The position numbers and the translations under genes are program-made. A stretch of DNA of 64,000 nucleotides, taken from positions 1,706,729 through 1,770,728 of the forward strand of contig NC_011978.1 of assembly GCF_000018945.1 (NCBI RefSeq), read 5' to 3'. Below the pieces are notes generated by a model. It was not told the DNA's origin, did not search any database, and saw only the letters and a list, made by a program, of their open reading frames with translations. Below, piece after piece: positions 6,795 through 16,257 of the stretch (the stretch's first letter is position 1; each line of letters opens with the position of its first letter). The DNA is from Thermotoga neapolitana DSM 4359. GTDB lineage: Bacteria; Thermotogota; Thermotogae; Thermotogales; Thermotogaceae.

Positions 6795-9159
6795 AGAATC
6801 TTCTTTTCACACCGAATTTCTCTTCTACACGCTGAACCATTCTTTCGAAGATCTGATTCACCTCTTCATCCGTCAGTGTTCTTTCTGGATGTCTGAATAT
6901 CACATAGAAGGTAACACTCACCATACCCTCTGGAACACCCTTTCCCTCGTAAACATCGAACACTCCCACCTCTTCCACGAGAGATTCACCCATTTTTCTG
7001 AATAGGTCCAGTATTTCGAGGGATTTGAATCCTCTTGGAAGCAGGAAGGAAACGTCCCTTCGAACAGCCGGAAACTTCGGTGTGGGTTTGTAAACCGGCC
7101 TCTCTGAAACAAGTTCGGCGAGCGATTCCAGATCGATTTCGAAAAAGTATGTCTCCTCTTTGACATCGTACTCGTCGAGAAGTTTTGGATCGACCATTCC
7201 TAGAAATCCAAGTTCTTTTCCCTCAGAAAAGATACGAGCGGTTCTCGTCGGGAAAAATCCTGTCAGTTCTGCTTCTCTGTACTCGGCACGTACTCCGTAT
7301 CTTTGAAACAGCTCGTCAAGAACCCCTTTCATAGTGTAGAAAGATACCTTCCTTTTGTCGGTGTAGTCGTCTGGATTTTCCAGTCCACAGGCCACAGCAG
7401 ACAACGTTTCAACTTCTCTGTACTCACCGTTCTCTCTATAGTAGATCTTACCGATCTCAAAGAGTTTGAGATTTCTGTTCTGTCTCTTGAAGTTCTCAGA
7501 CAGCACCTGAATCATACTGTGAAACAGCGTGTAGCGCATCACATCCATATCCGAAGAGATGGGATTCGTGAGGAAGATTGGCTCTTTTCTTACAACAGGC
7601 CACTTTTTCACTTTTTCAGAGTTCACAAAGGAAAAGCTCACGATTTCATCGAATCCCATTCCTTTCATGAAGTGAGAAATCTCTTTCCTTAAGATCTGTT
7701 TTCTGTTCCATCCGATGTTCACAGCGGGCAGGCTTATGATCCTGGGTTCTATCTTTTCATAACCGTTTATCCTTCCTATCTCTTCGATCAGGTCTATCTC
7801 CCTTTCCACGTCGGGTCTGAAGGTGGGAACCACGACCTCGTATCCATTCTCCACACTCTTCACCTGAAACTCCAGACGTTCGAGTATTCTATCGGGCTCT
7901 TCGACCTCTATCCCCAGGATCTTCTTGACTCTTTCCTTTCTGAGAAACACCCTCTTTGGTTCTATCTTCTTTGGATACACATCCCAGAATTTTCTGAGAA
8001 CAACTCCCCCGGCGAGTTTTTGAATCATCTCTGCAAGTTTCAAAGATACCAGGTCTGCATCGTTGGGGTCGACACCACGCTCGAATCTGTAAGAAGATTC
8101 GGAACTGATACCGAGTGATTTGGACGTTTTTCTTATCCTGACAGGATCGAAATAAGCCACTTCGAGCACCAGATCCCTTGTATTCTCACTCACACCGGAT
8201 TCCATTCCACCCATGATACCACCGAGCGCCAGGATGTTCTCACCATCGGTTATCAGAACTTCTCCGCCTTTCATCTCGTATTCCTTCTCGTCGAGCAGAA
8301 GAACCCTTTCTCCTCCACTTGCTGTTTTTACAACTATTCTGGCGTTACCAAGACGCGCCAGATCGAACGCGTGAACAGGATGTCCAAGTTCAAGCATCAC
8401 GTAGTTGGTCGCATCGACCACGTTGTTCAGGGATCTCATTCCTGAGGCAACGAGCCTTGCTTTCAACCAGAGAGGGGAATCTTTCACTGTAACTCCTTTC
8501 ATTATGCGGGCGGTGTACCTTGGACAGCCTTCAACATCCTCCACGATCACATCGAAAGGAACATCTTCATCCACGAACGAAACCCTGGGAGAAGGTTTCT
8601 TCAGAGGCCTTCTGCTCAGGGCAGAAAGTTCCCTGGCCACCCCCAGAATGGAAAGGCAATCCGGCCTGTTCGGTGTAATTTCAAGATCGAGCACCCTCTC
8701 GTCCAGACCGAACTCTTCTATCACGTTCACACCTGGAGTCACCGGTTCTGGAAAACGGTACACACGGTCGGACTTTTCCTCCAGCCCGAGTTCTTCAAGA
8801 GAACACAGCATACCCTCGGATACGATCCCACTGAACTCGCGCGGTGCGATCTTCACTCCATTGTTCAGTGTGGCACCCTCAAGAGCCAGGATCACGTAGT
8901 CTTCTTCCTTCACCGTTCTGTCGGCTGTAACAACGGTGTAGAGTTTCTCTCCGGCATCCACTCTACACACCAGGAGTTTGTCAGATTTGGGATGCTGGAA
9001 AGTTTCAACTACCCTGGCTGTAACGATTTTGCCGGATACGTTGAAGGGTTTCAGGATGTCTTCCACGCTCGTTCCTGAGAAAGTGAGTCTTTCTGCTATT
9101 TCTTCTATGTCCCAGTCCAGATCTATGAATTCTCTGAGCCATGACTCCGGTACCCGCAC
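6793..9159 (-). CDS. pheT: Phenylalanyl-tRNA synthetase beta subunit
   Basis: A 788-residue beta chain of the (alpha-beta)2 enzyme that charges tRNA-Phe. Domains in order: N-terminal region (MRVPESWLREFIDLDWDIEE), EMAP-like tRNA-binding domain (about 40-150), B3/B4 editing region (about 210-380), B5 (about 400-470), catalytic-like core, and C-terminal ferredoxin-fold anticodon-binding domain (about 695-788). Full length for the family. The start is GTG 9159 with GGGGGTG upstream. It lies 14 bases after pheS, the usual pheST arrangement. Confidence 0.97.
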   Translation of the reverse strand: MRVPESWLREFIDLDWDIEEIAERLTFSGTSVEDILKPFNVSGKIVTARVVETFQHPKSDKLLVCRVDAGEKLYTVVTADRTVKEEDYVILALEGATLNNGVKIAPREFSGIVSEGMLCSLEELGLEEKSDRVYRFPEPVTPGVNVIEEFGLDERVLDLEITPNRPDCLSILGVARELSALSRRPLKKPSPRVSFVDEDVPFDVIVEDVEGCPRYTARIMKGVTVKDSPLWLKARLVASGMRSLNNVVDATNYVMLELGHPVHAFDLARLGNARIVVKTASGGERVLLLDEKEYEMKGGEVLITDGENILALGGIMGGMESGVSENTRDLVLEVAYFDPVRIRKTSKSLGISSESSYRFERGVDPNDADLVSLKLAEMIQKLAGGVVLRKFWDVYPKKIEPKRVFLRKERVKKILGIEVEEPDRILERLEFQVKSVENGYEVVVPTFRPDVEREIDLIEEIGRINGYEKIEPRIISLPAVNIGWNRKQILRKEISHFMKGMGFDEIVSFSFVNSEKVKKWPVVRKEPIFLTNPISSDMDVMRYTLFHSMIQVLSENFKRQNRNLKLFEIGKIYYRENGEYREVETLSAVACGLENPDDYTDKRKVSFYTMKGVLDELFQRYGVRAEYREAELTGFFPTRTARIFSEGKELGFLGMVDPKLLDEYDVKEETYFFEIDLESLAELVSERPVYKPTPKFPAVRRDVSFLLPRGFKSLEILDLFRKMGESLVEEVGVFDVYEGKGVPEGMVSVTFYVIFRHPERTLTDEEVNQIFERMVQRVEEKFGVKRRF

Positions 9160-9173
9160 TCGTCACACCCCCG

Positions 9174-10151
9174 TCAGTAACTGCTGAGGAACCTCACATC
9201 GTTTCTCACGAATTCTCTGATGTCCGTGATACCGTACTTCAACATGGAAATCCTTTCAACACCCATTCCAAATGCATACCCCGTCCATTCCTCCGGATCG
9301 TATCCCACGTTCAGAAACACGTTTGGATCCACCATTCCCGCACCGAGTATCTCGAGCCATCCATAGCCAGAGAGGTACACATCCACCTCAAAACTCGGCT
9401 CTGTGAAAGGAAAGTAACTTGGTCGAAGACGAATCCTGGCGTTTTTCCCGAACATCCTCCTGGCAAACTCCTCAAGGGTGAACTTCAGATGTGCCACGCT
9501 GAGATCTCTATCAACATGCAGGCCTTCAACCTGATGGAACATGGGAAGGTGTGTTGCGTCATAATCTCGCCTGTAGACTTTCCCCGGTGATATGATGGCA
9601 ATTGGAGGTTTTCTCTCCAGCATGGTCCTTATCTGAACGGGAGAGGTGTGGGTGCGCAGAAGAAGTTCATCTGTGATGTAGAACGAATCGTGTTCGTCAC
9701 GAGCCGGATGCCATTCTGGAGTGTTCAAAGCATCGAAATTGTGCCAGGTTGTTTCTATCTCGGGTCCTTCCACCACATCGAACCCCATGGAAACGAAGAT
9801 CCTCTCGATCTCTTCCATCACTTTGAGTACAGGGTGAGAATGTCCCACTTTCCTTCTGGCTCCCGGCAGTGTAACGTCCACTCGCATCTTCTCCATTCTC
9901 TCTCTTTCAAGAAGTTCCTCTATTTGTTTCTTCTTTTCGGAGAAAAGCCTTTCCACTTTCTCTCTGAGTTCGTTAACTCTCTTTCCATAGGCGGGCCTTT
10001 CCTCAGGAGGGAGATTCTTGAGATTTTTCATCAAACTGGTGATCTTTCCCTTTTTTCCAAGAAATTCCACTCTGAACTGTTCCAGTTCTTGAGCGTTTGA
10101 CACCTTTTCCAACTTCTCAATCGCTTCCTTTTCGACGGTTTCGACATCCAT
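9174..10151 (-). CDS. pheS: Phenylalanyl-tRNA synthetase alpha subunit
   Basis: A 325-residue catalytic subunit. It has an N-terminal coiled coil (about 1-90) and a class II synthetase core. Visible motifs include motif 2 ([22 protein letters not shown]) and motif 3 ([18 protein letters not shown]). The region [10 protein letters not shown] is also characteristic. It starts at an ATG behind an AGGGGG ribosome binding site, just after the tRNA-Ser gene, and forms an operon with pheT. Confidence 0.97.
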   Translation of the reverse strand: MDVETVEKEAIEKLEKVSNAQELEQFRVEFLGKKGKITSLMKNLKNLPPEERPAYGKRVNELREKVERLFSEKKKQIEELLERERMEKMRVDVTLPGARRKVGHSHPVLKVMEEIERIFVSMGFDVVEGPEIETTWHNFDALNTPEWHPARDEHDSFYITDELLLRTHTSPVQIRTMLERKPPIAIISPGKVYRRDYDATHLPMFHQVEGLHVDRDLSVAHLKFTLEEFARRMFGKNARIRLRPSYFPFTEPSFEVDVYLSGYGWLEILGAGMVDPNVFLNVGYDPEEWTGYAFGMGVERISMLKYGITDIREFVRNDVRFLSSY

Positions 10152-10172
10152 TTCTCATACCCCCTGGCTTTC

Positions 10173-10178
10173 ATTATA
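10173..10178 (-). promoter_or_regulatory. Possible -10 element before pheST
   Basis: A perfect TATAAT on the minus strand lies between the 3' end of tRNA-Ser and pheS. The -35 region would fall inside the tRNA 3' end and matches the consensus poorly, so pheST may instead be read through from the tRNA promoter. Confidence 0.35.
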
Positions 10179-10185
10179 CAAAAAA

Positions 10186-10274
10186 TGGCGGAGGCGGTGG
10201 GACTCGAACCCACAAGGGCCTTGCGGCCCACCGGTTTTCGAGACCGGCTCCTTAGCCAGTTCGGACACGCCTCC
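10186..10274 (-). tRNA. tRNA-Ser (CGA)
   Basis: An 89-base tRNA with encoded CCA. The acceptor stem is GGAGGCG / CGCCTCC. The anticodon stem is CCGGT / ACCGG around loop CTCGAAA, so the anticodon is CGA, which reads serine UCG codons. The long variable arm built on GGGCC / GGCCC is typical of tRNA-Ser. The T arm is GTGGG-TTCGAGT-CCCAC. Confidence 0.95.
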
Positions 10275-10285
10275 GCGTCGTACTT

Positions 10286-10294
10286 ATTATATCA
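10286..10294 (-). promoter_or_regulatory. Extended -10 promoter of tRNA-Ser
   Basis: On the minus strand TGATATAAT forms an extended -10 (TGnTATAAT) about 12 bases before the mature 5' end of tRNA-Ser. No good -35 hexamer is seen. It lies between the adh stop and the tRNA. Confidence 0.55.
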
Positions 10295-10308
10295 TCAAGT
10301 ATTTTATT

Positions 10309-11496
10309 TCATTTTGCGGCTATTTTCAATATCTCTTGAACGTCTTCTCTTTCCAGAACCTTCACCCTACCCAGTGTGGCTCCCTTTGGTTTCAGATTTT
10401 TCTCCACAAGGAGCATCACGTTGTCCACTATCTTCTCGATGTCTTTCTCCGGAATACCGGCATCTTTGAGAGTTACAGGAGCTCCCACCTTCCTGAGCCA
10501 GTTCTTGAACGAATCTATACCCCTCAGGATGAGATCCTCACCCTCTCCTTCGAGGTTGAATATTTTCCTCGCGAATCTTTCAAACTGGGCAGGATTTTCT
10601 CTGTACACGTACCTCATCCACGCGGGAAAAACGATTGCCAGACCTGCACCGTGAGCGATGTCGTAGAGGGCACTCAGAGAATGCTCTATTCTATGACAGG
10701 CCCATTCTCCACCTCTTCTTCCAACAGCCATCGTTCCGTTCAGGGCTATGGTCGCACTCCAGGCAAGATTGGCCCTTGCTTCGTAATCATCCGGTTTTTC
10801 AAGGAGCCTTTCTGTCATCTTCATGATGGTTCTGATGGTGCCCTCTGCTATTTCGTTCGAGATCTCCGGGCTGCTTCCATCGAAGTAATACTCGAGGATG
10901 TGAGCAATGGCATCCACCGCTCCGTACACCGTTTGCTCTTTTGGAAGTGTGGCCTGAACGGAAGGATCGATGATTGAAACTCTGGGATAGAGGGCTTTTG
11001 AACTCACACCATATTTTTCTTTCGTTTTTTCATTCGTTATGACGGCGTTTCCGTTCATCTCTGTTCCTGTGGCAGAGATCGTCAGCACATCGAAGACAGG
11101 AAGAGCCTCTTTTATCACGTATTTCCCAACGAAGGCATCCCAGATATCACCCTCGTACAGAATACCAGCTGCCACCGTTTTTGCCGAATCTATCACACTT
11201 CCGCCACCAACACCGAGCACAGCCTCTACCTTCTCTTTTCTTCCAACCTCTATCGCCTCATGAACTTTGGAAAGAACAGGATTCGGCTTGACACCGGAGA
11301 CCTCCACCCACTCTATTCCATGCTTTTTCAGAGATTCGACCACCTGATCGTAAACTCCATTCCTTTTTATGGATCCTCCACCGTAGAGAAAGAGCACTTT
11401 CTTTATTCCAGCATTCTTTATCTCCTCACCTATCTTTGGTATCGTTCCCCTTCCGAAGATGATCTTTGTTGGGTTGTGAAAGACGAAATTCTCCAT
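10309..11496 (-). CDS. Iron-containing alcohol (butanol) dehydrogenase
   Basis: A 395-residue group III iron-dependent alcohol dehydrogenase of the YqhD/BdhA branch, which reduces aldehydes to alcohols with NAD(P)H. The nucleotide-binding loop GVGGGSVIDSAK (about residue 95) and metal ligands in VDAIAH, CHRIEHSL and IAHGAGLA are present. The start is ATG 11496, with GGAGGTGAT five bases upstream; a TTG three bases earlier is too close to the ribosome binding site. An extended -10 (TGATACAAT) precedes it. Probably monocistronic, in redox balancing during fermentation. Confidence 0.93.
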   Translation of the reverse strand: MENFVFHNPTKIIFGRGTIPKIGEEIKNAGIKKVLFLYGGGSIKRNGVYDQVVESLKKHGIEWVEVSGVKPNPVLSKVHEAIEVGRKEKVEAVLGVGGGSVIDSAKTVAAGILYEGDIWDAFVGKYVIKEALPVFDVLTISATGTEMNGNAVITNEKTKEKYGVSSKALYPRVSIIDPSVQATLPKEQTVYGAVDAIAHILEYYFDGSSPEISNEIAEGTIRTIMKMTERLLEKPDDYEARANLAWSATIALNGTMAVGRRGGEWACHRIEHSLSALYDIAHGAGLAIVFPAWMRYVYRENPAQFERFARKIFNLEGEGEDLILRGIDSFKNWLRKVGAPVTLKDAGIPEKDIEKIVDNVMLLVEKNLKPKGATLGRVKVLEREDVQEILKIAAK

Positions 11497-11518
11497 CAAT
11501 TATCACCTCCTTATTTTT

Positions 11519-11527
11519 ATTGTATCA
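11519..11527 (-). promoter_or_regulatory. Extended -10 promoter of the alcohol dehydrogenase
   Basis: TGATACAAT on the minus strand fits TGnTATAAT and would start transcription about 15 bases before the adh start codon. The -35 region overlaps the 3' end of uraA and is weak. Confidence 0.45.
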
Positions 11528-11535
11528 CGTCTCTT

Positions 11536-12735
11536 TCAGTCTCTTTTTGGAAGAATCAGATTCAGAACGATTCCAACGAGTGCGGCAAGTCCGATTCCTT
11601 TGAGTTCGACCCTTCCCACCTTCAAAACCGCTCCTCCTATACCGGTCGTGAGCATCAGAGCAGCTATCATGAGGTTTCTGGGTTTGGAGAAATCTACTCG
11701 TTCGTTCACCATCGTTCTCACACCAACCGAGGTGATCATTCCAAAGAGAACAAGACTCACACCACCCATCACAGCCTGAGGAATCGTCTGAAGGATTGCA
11801 CCGAACTTTGAAACGAACGCGGCGAATATGGCAACAAGAGCTGCTCCCCTCAGAACGGACGGATCGTAGACCCTTGTGAGAGCCAGAACCCCTGTGTTTT
11901 CGCTGTAGGTGGTGTTCGCGGGACCACCGAGCAAACCGGCAACTGCAGTGGCCAGACCATCTCCAAGAAGAGTCCTGTGAAGACCCGGTTTGTCAAAGAA
12001 ATTCTTCCCCACGACTGCTCCGTTCGTGGTGATGTCTCCAAGGTGCTCCATGAAGGTGGCAAGAGTCACAGGAACGATCATGAAAATCGCACCGTAATCG
12101 AACTTGGGAAGCATGATCTTTGGCACGCTGAAGAAAGGCGTGTTCAAAATGGCGGTGGTGTCTATCTTTCCCATGAGAAGTCCTGCGATGTAACCAACGA
12201 AGACTCCCGTGATCACAGGTATCATGCTGAAGAAACCTCTGATCACCGTTGAGACGAAGACAACGGTTGCTATCACGATTAGAGCGAGAGGCCAATCGCT
12301 GGAGGCCATTTGGATGGCAACGGGACTGAGTGTGAGTCCTATCACCATGATCATGCTACCGGTGACGACTGGCGGGAGGAGTTTCTTTATCTTCTCGGGT
12401 CCCACGATCTTCACGATCACTGCGTAGAGCACATAGAAGAGCCCCGCAACGAATATTCCACCGGTTGCGTAGGAGAGGTCCCCGTAAAGTTCCTTCACCG
12501 CAAGGACAGGAGCAATGAAGGCAAAACTCGATCCAAGAAAAACGGGGACAATTCCACCGGTTACAAAGTGGAATATGAGGGTACCGATTCCCGCGGTGAG
12601 GAGTGCCACAAGAGGATCCAGACCGGTGATCAGTGGCACCAGCACGGTGGCTCCAAACATGGCAACGAAGTGCTGAAGTGCCAGAAGAAACCACCGCCAA
12701 CCGCTGACCCTGGTAACCGCTCCTTCAAACTCCAT
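11536..12735 (-). CDS. uraA: Uracil/xanthine permease (NCS2 family)
   Basis: A 399-residue integral membrane protein with about 12-14 hydrophobic segments. Family motifs are [14 protein letters not shown] near the N-terminus and [18 protein letters not shown] in the middle, which carries the conserved Asn/Thr and Glu region of nucleobase transporters. It should import uracil with protons for pyrimidine salvage. It starts at an ATG with GGGAGGTG upstream, 33 bases after wecG, with a hairpin in that gap. Confidence 0.93.
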   Translation of the reverse strand: MEFEGAVTRVSGWRWFLLALQHFVAMFGATVLVPLITGLDPLVALLTAGIGTLIFHFVTGGIVPVFLGSSFAFIAPVLAVKELYGDLSYATGGIFVAGLFYVLYAVIVKIVGPEKIKKLLPPVVTGSMIMVIGLTLSPVAIQMASSDWPLALIVIATVVFVSTVIRGFFSMIPVITGVFVGYIAGLLMGKIDTTAILNTPFFSVPKIMLPKFDYGAIFMIVPVTLATFMEHLGDITTNGAVVGKNFFDKPGLHRTLLGDGLATAVAGLLGGPANTTYSENTGVLALTRVYDPSVLRGAALVAIFAAFVSKFGAILQTIPQAVMGGVSLVLFGMITSVGVRTMVNERVDFSKPRNLMIAALMLTTGIGGAVLKVGRVELKGIGLAALVGIVLNLILPKRD

Positions 12736-12757
12736 GAAGACACCTCCCGTTTAAAAA

Positions 12758-12780
12758 TAAAGGCTCTTCAAAAGAGCCTT
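12758..12780 (-). terminator. Hairpin terminator after wecG
   Basis: AGGCTCTT / AAGAGCCT form an 8-bp stem containing the wecG stop codon. On the minus strand it is followed by TTTATTTTTA, an imperfect T run. It could limit read-through from wecG into uraA. Confidence 0.6.
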
Positions 12781-13511
12781 CGATTTCTGTTTTTCAATTT
12801 TTCTCTTAAAACAAGAAAGACGAATTTCAGAACCTGAAGGGGAACTTTTCTTTTGCTGACAGGAGACTGAAAGAACCGATAAAGCCACTCAAGGTTTATC
12901 TTCTGAATCCATTCTGGAGCCCTTTTCTTTTTTCCAGAAATGACATCAATGGATCCCCCAACACCCATGGCGAGTCTCACGTTCAGTTGAGGGAAATTCC
13001 TGTGTATCCACTTCTCCTGCCGAGGAACTCCCATTCCCACGAACAGAAGGTCGATGGATCTTTCGTTTATATCCCTCACCACCCTCTCTGACTCTTCCTC
13101 CCGAAAAAAGCCGTGGTGGTATCCCACAACGTTCACGCCGGATCTTTTCAGTGAATCGGCGGCCTTTTTGACGATCTCTTCTTTTGAGCCGAGAAGGTAA
13201 ACCCTCCAGCCAGTTTCCCTCGATCTGTCGCAGAGATACTTCATTATCTCGATGCCAGGAAGCCTTTCCGTGTGATCACCTGTGAGGGACCTCATCGCCC
13301 AGACCACACCGGATCCATCGGGCACGATCAGATCAGCGGAGTTGATGACATCACGGTACTCTTTGTCTTCCACAGCCTTCAGAAGGATGGAAGCGTTCAT
13401 GGTGACCACGAAGGTTTTCTTCTTCTCTTTCAACCTTTTTTCGATTTCGTTCAGAAATTCCTCCCTCTTCCCAGAGAGGACCCTCGTTCCAAAGAGTTCG
13501 ACTTCTTTCAC
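12768..13511 (-). CDS. WecG/TagA/CpsF-family glycosyltransferase
   Basis: A 247-residue GT26-type enzyme. The family core is clear: LIVPDGSGVVWAMR, GIEIMKYLCDRS, RVYLLGSKEEIV, and LLFVGMGVPRQEKWIHRNF. Relatives transfer N-acetylmannosamine or its uronic acid onto polyprenyl-linked GlcNAc at the inner membrane. The start is GTG 13511, with GGAGG upstream; the longer in-frame extension runs into the tRNA-Leu gene and its terminator and is rejected. A TagO/WecA-type enzyme at 29.5-30.4 kb could supply the lipid-linked acceptor (inference). Confidence 0.88.
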   Translation of the reverse strand: MKEVELFGTRVLSGKREEFLNEIEKRLKEKKKTFVVTMNASILLKAVEDKEYRDVINSADLIVPDGSGVVWAMRSLTGDHTERLPGIEIMKYLCDRSRETGWRVYLLGSKEEIVKKAADSLKRSGVNVVGYHHGFFREEESERVVRDINERSIDLLFVGMGVPRQEKWIHRNFPQLNVRLAMGVGGSIDVISGKKKRAPEWIQKINLEWLYRFFQSPVSKRKVPLQVLKFVFLVLREKLKNRNRRLF

Positions 13512-13524
13512 CCTGCTTTCCTCC

Positions 13525-13554
13525 AAAAAAAAGCGGAGGAAAAACCTCCGCTTT
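13525..13554 (-). terminator. Terminator after tRNA-Leu
   Basis: A 9-bp stem (AAGCGGAGG / CCTCCGCTT) is followed on the minus strand by about eight T residues. It ends the tRNA-Leu transcript immediately before wecG. Confidence 0.85.
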
Positions 13555-13558
13555 CCTC

Positions 13559-13645
13559 TGGTGCCGAGGGCGGGACTTGAACCCGCACGGGGAAACCCCC
13601 ACATGATCCTGAGTCATGCGCGTCTGCCAGTTCCGCCACCTCGGC
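13559..13645 (-). tRNA. tRNA-Leu (CAG)
   Basis: An 87-base tRNA with encoded CCA. The acceptor stem is GCCGAGG / CCTCGGC. The anticodon stem is CATGA / TCATG with loop CTCAGGA, so the anticodon is CAG, which reads leucine CUG. The long variable arm (GGGGG... / CCCC) fits a class II tRNA. Confidence 0.95.
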
Positions 13646-13663
13646 ACACCACTCCGTTTGAAT

Positions 13664-13692
13664 AGTTTAGCATCTTGAGGCTTTCACGTCAA
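13664..13692 (-). promoter_or_regulatory. Promoter of tRNA-Leu
   Basis: On the minus strand TTGACG (13687-13692) and TAAACT (13664-13669) are separated by exactly 17 bases, a good sigma-70-type promoter. Transcription would start about 12 bases before the tRNA. The -35 overlaps the 3' end of the MMPL gene. Confidence 0.8.
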
Positions 13693-15718
13693 GAGGTCCC
13701 CGTTTTCTTTCCCTGGAGAATCAGCGGCTGAACGATCAGAGTGAAGGTGGCTCCCACACCGATACCGAGCATCATGAGAATCGAGATGTTCTTGAAGAGT
13801 GCAAGTTCAGAAAAGAGCAAAACGGCGAATCCGGCGATCAAACCAAGCGCGTTTGTGAGAACAGATGGCCCTACGTTTTCGATGACCAGGTAAGGATCTT
13901 TCAATCTCTGTTCCTCGGAGGCGATGTGTATCGAATAATCTATCACAAGCCCCATGAGGATACCGGAGGTGATCGAGGTGGAAACATCGAGGTTGATACC
14001 GAAAAACACCATGAAAATGAAATTGAACACCGTTGTGAAGACAATTGGAGCCATCACACTGAGTGCAGAGAGAAGTTTTCGAAAGATGGCAAACACCATG
14101 CCAAAGATCATGATGGAGGCAAGAGCATGCTCTGCACCTGCGATCTGAGGATACTGTCGTTTATGTCGTTCCATATCAGCACAGAGCCTGCAACGTAGTG
14201 ATTCCAGCCTGTTCCTTCAACGATCTCGTTGATCTGCTTCACAACCTCTTTTGCGTGCTCGTATCCCTCCGGAGTGAGATTGACGATGAGTCTTATCCTG
14301 TTTCTGTCTCCAACGAAGGTTTTCAAAAAGGGATTGGCCCTGGAAAGAGCGTACATTATCGGAACGGGTATATCGACCGGGAAGACAACGCTGGACACAT
14401 AACCGCTCTGCTCTATCTTTTCAACCAGCTCCCTTATTGTTTTGGAATCCGTTCCAACGAAGGAAGAGTCCTTTTCCAGCACCAGATAGAGCGGTTCCCT
14501 CATATTGAATTTGTCCACGATGAGATCGTAAGCCTTCACCAGTTCGGAGTTTTTGCTGAAGTAGGATACCATGTCCGAGCCCACCGGAACCTTTGGGAGC
14601 AAAAACGGTGACAGACCGGCCACGATCAAAAAGACGATGAGTGCTACCGTTGCCGCCTTTCTTCCCACGTACTTCATCCCAAAGTTTCTGGGAAGCCTCT
14701 TTGGAGAGTAATCTCTGAAGAGTTCCACGCCCGAGGTGAAGATCACAAGTACCACAACAGCAAGACCGGAGGAAACCAGGATTCCAAGTTCTCTGAAAGC
14801 CCTTATGTCTATGAATATGAAGGACATGAAGCCCGCCGCGGTGGTGAGCATCGAAAAGAGGATAGGCTTGAAGATATGCCTGATCGCCTCTTTTCTGTCT
14901 TCGAACCTGAAAAGAGCGTTGTAAAAGTGTAGCCCGTAGGCAGAACCGATGATCAAAAGAAAGGAGATGGTCATCACGGTCATGGTGTTCAGGGTCTTTC
15001 CCACTGCAAAGAACACGGCAAAGACGAAGAAGGTGGACAGAACAGGAACGATCAGAGAAAACAGCGCTGCTCTGAACGACCTGAGCTGATAGTAGAAAAG
15101 AAGAAAGATGACAAGGAACATGAATACAGGATAGACGAGGGTCTGCTTCACAAGTTCCTTGAAAAGTGCACTGTCCAGAACCGGCTCTCCAAAGAGGTAG
15201 TTTTTCTCAAAATACCTGGACACAACCGATTTTATCTCTGGAATTTTCTCCCTCGCGTTCACATCTTTTTTGAATATCACGTTCAAAAGAGCGTACTTTC
15301 CATCTTTCGTTATGAAACTCTCCGAACTGGGATCCTTTAAGATATCTTCTGAAACGGCTCCGTTTTCGAAATAACTTTCTACTCTGAAACCAGAAAACCT
15401 CGGAAGGTTCACAGGACTCATCACACTGGAGATGTAACTTTTCCTTGCCAGCTCTTCGTGAAGATCGTAAAGCGCCCGTGCATCTTTGAAGAAGCTCTCA
15501 GAACTTTCGACCACGATCACGATGGAGGAACTTCCACCGAAATCCCGGTTCAACCTGAAAAGGTTCTTCACGTTCTCGTTGGTGGTCTTTTCTGGGTCTC
15601 CGTTGTAGCCGGGAAGGAAAACCTCAGGGCCGGTCTCTATCTTTCCCAGAGAGAAAACCACAACGAAAGAAGCGATGACGAGCACCACGTACACGATCGT
15701 GAACACGTACTTCTTCAT
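13689..15718 (-). pseudogene. MMPL/RND-family exporter, frameshifted
   Basis: Two overlapping frames together give one RND/MMPL membrane protein of about 675 residues. The 5' part (stop at 14108) has an N-terminal membrane segment, a large extracytoplasmic loop and four to five more segments (LIIGSAYGLHFYNALF). The 3' part supplies the second membrane bundle (GILMGLVIDYSIHIASEEQRL). In the 5' frame RSQVQSMLL ends abruptly; in the other frame the family continues as ASIMIFGMVFA. One missing base near 14121-14126 would restore it. It may be an authentic frameshift or a sequence error. It is coupled to marR by an ATGA overlap. Confidence 0.8.
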
Positions 15719-16149
15719 TCGCCTGATCCCTCCTTCGACAAGGCTTCAACCATCCTCCTGAACCCTTCGCTCACAACCTGAAGATCTTCTTCCGAGAACT
15801 TCTCAAGGACCGATCTCACAAGACCGTCAAAATTCTGAAGGATCTTTCCGTACGTTCTTTCTCCCTTCTCAGTCAGTATCACCCTGAAGGTTCTTCTGTC
15901 GTCTGGGTCCATCTCCCTCATCACAAGTCCCTTTTCTTCCAGAAAATCCACCACGTTCGTAACGTTGCTCTTCGTGGTAGAAAGAAACTCCGCTATCTCC
16001 TTCATCTTCTTCGGACCAAAGAGCGCTATGTACAAAAAAGCGTAGAGTTCAGTTGTTTTCATGTTCGATATCTCTTCATCCGGTGGGAGAAACCTCGAAA
16101 ACTTCATCACCAGGGAAAAGAGTGTTCGCAGAATTTCCTGTGAGTTCAC
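15715..16149 (-). CDS. MarR-family transcriptional regulator
   Basis: A 144-residue winged-helix regulator: MKEIAEFLSTTKSNVTNVVDFLEEKGLV is the recognition region and DPDDRRTFRVILTEKG is the wing. The start is chosen as GTG 16149, with GGAGGTGAAAAC directly upstream; an ATG at 16179 would put that ribosome binding site inside the gene. It heads a two-gene unit with the MMPL exporter and faces the MATE exporter gene. An inverted repeat in the shared promoter region is its probable target. It probably controls one or both exporters in response to a small compound. Confidence 0.9.
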   Translation of the reverse strand: MNSQEILRTLFSLVMKFSRFLPPDEEISNMKTTELYAFLYIALFGPKKMKEIAEFLSTTKSNVTNVVDFLEEKGLVMREMDPDDRRTFRVILTEKGERTYGKILQNFDGLVRSVLEKFSEEDLQVVSEGFRRMVEALSKEGSGE

Positions 16150-16208
16150 GTTTTCACCTCCATTATCTGGACTGTCCATTCAGGAAATAGTTCAATTATT
16201 TTACTAAA

Positions 16209-16240
16209 TGGTTCACTTTCCGAACCAAATGATGTAGAAT
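16209..16240 (+). promoter_or_regulatory. MATE promoter with predicted MarR operator
   Basis: TGGTTC-N7-GAACCA (16209-16227) is an inverted repeat in the marR/MATE divergent region. It overlaps the -35 of a plus-strand promoter, TTCACT (16212-16217), 17-base spacer, TAGAAT (16235-16240). Binding there would block MATE transcription. The -35 match is weak. Confidence 0.55.
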
Positions 16241-16257
16241 CGTAGTCGGTGGTGAAA

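Noticed and set aside
13512-13604. N-terminal extension of the WecG gene up to 13604
   Set aside because: It would translate the tRNA-Leu 3' half and its terminator. GTG 13511 has GGAGG at good spacing.
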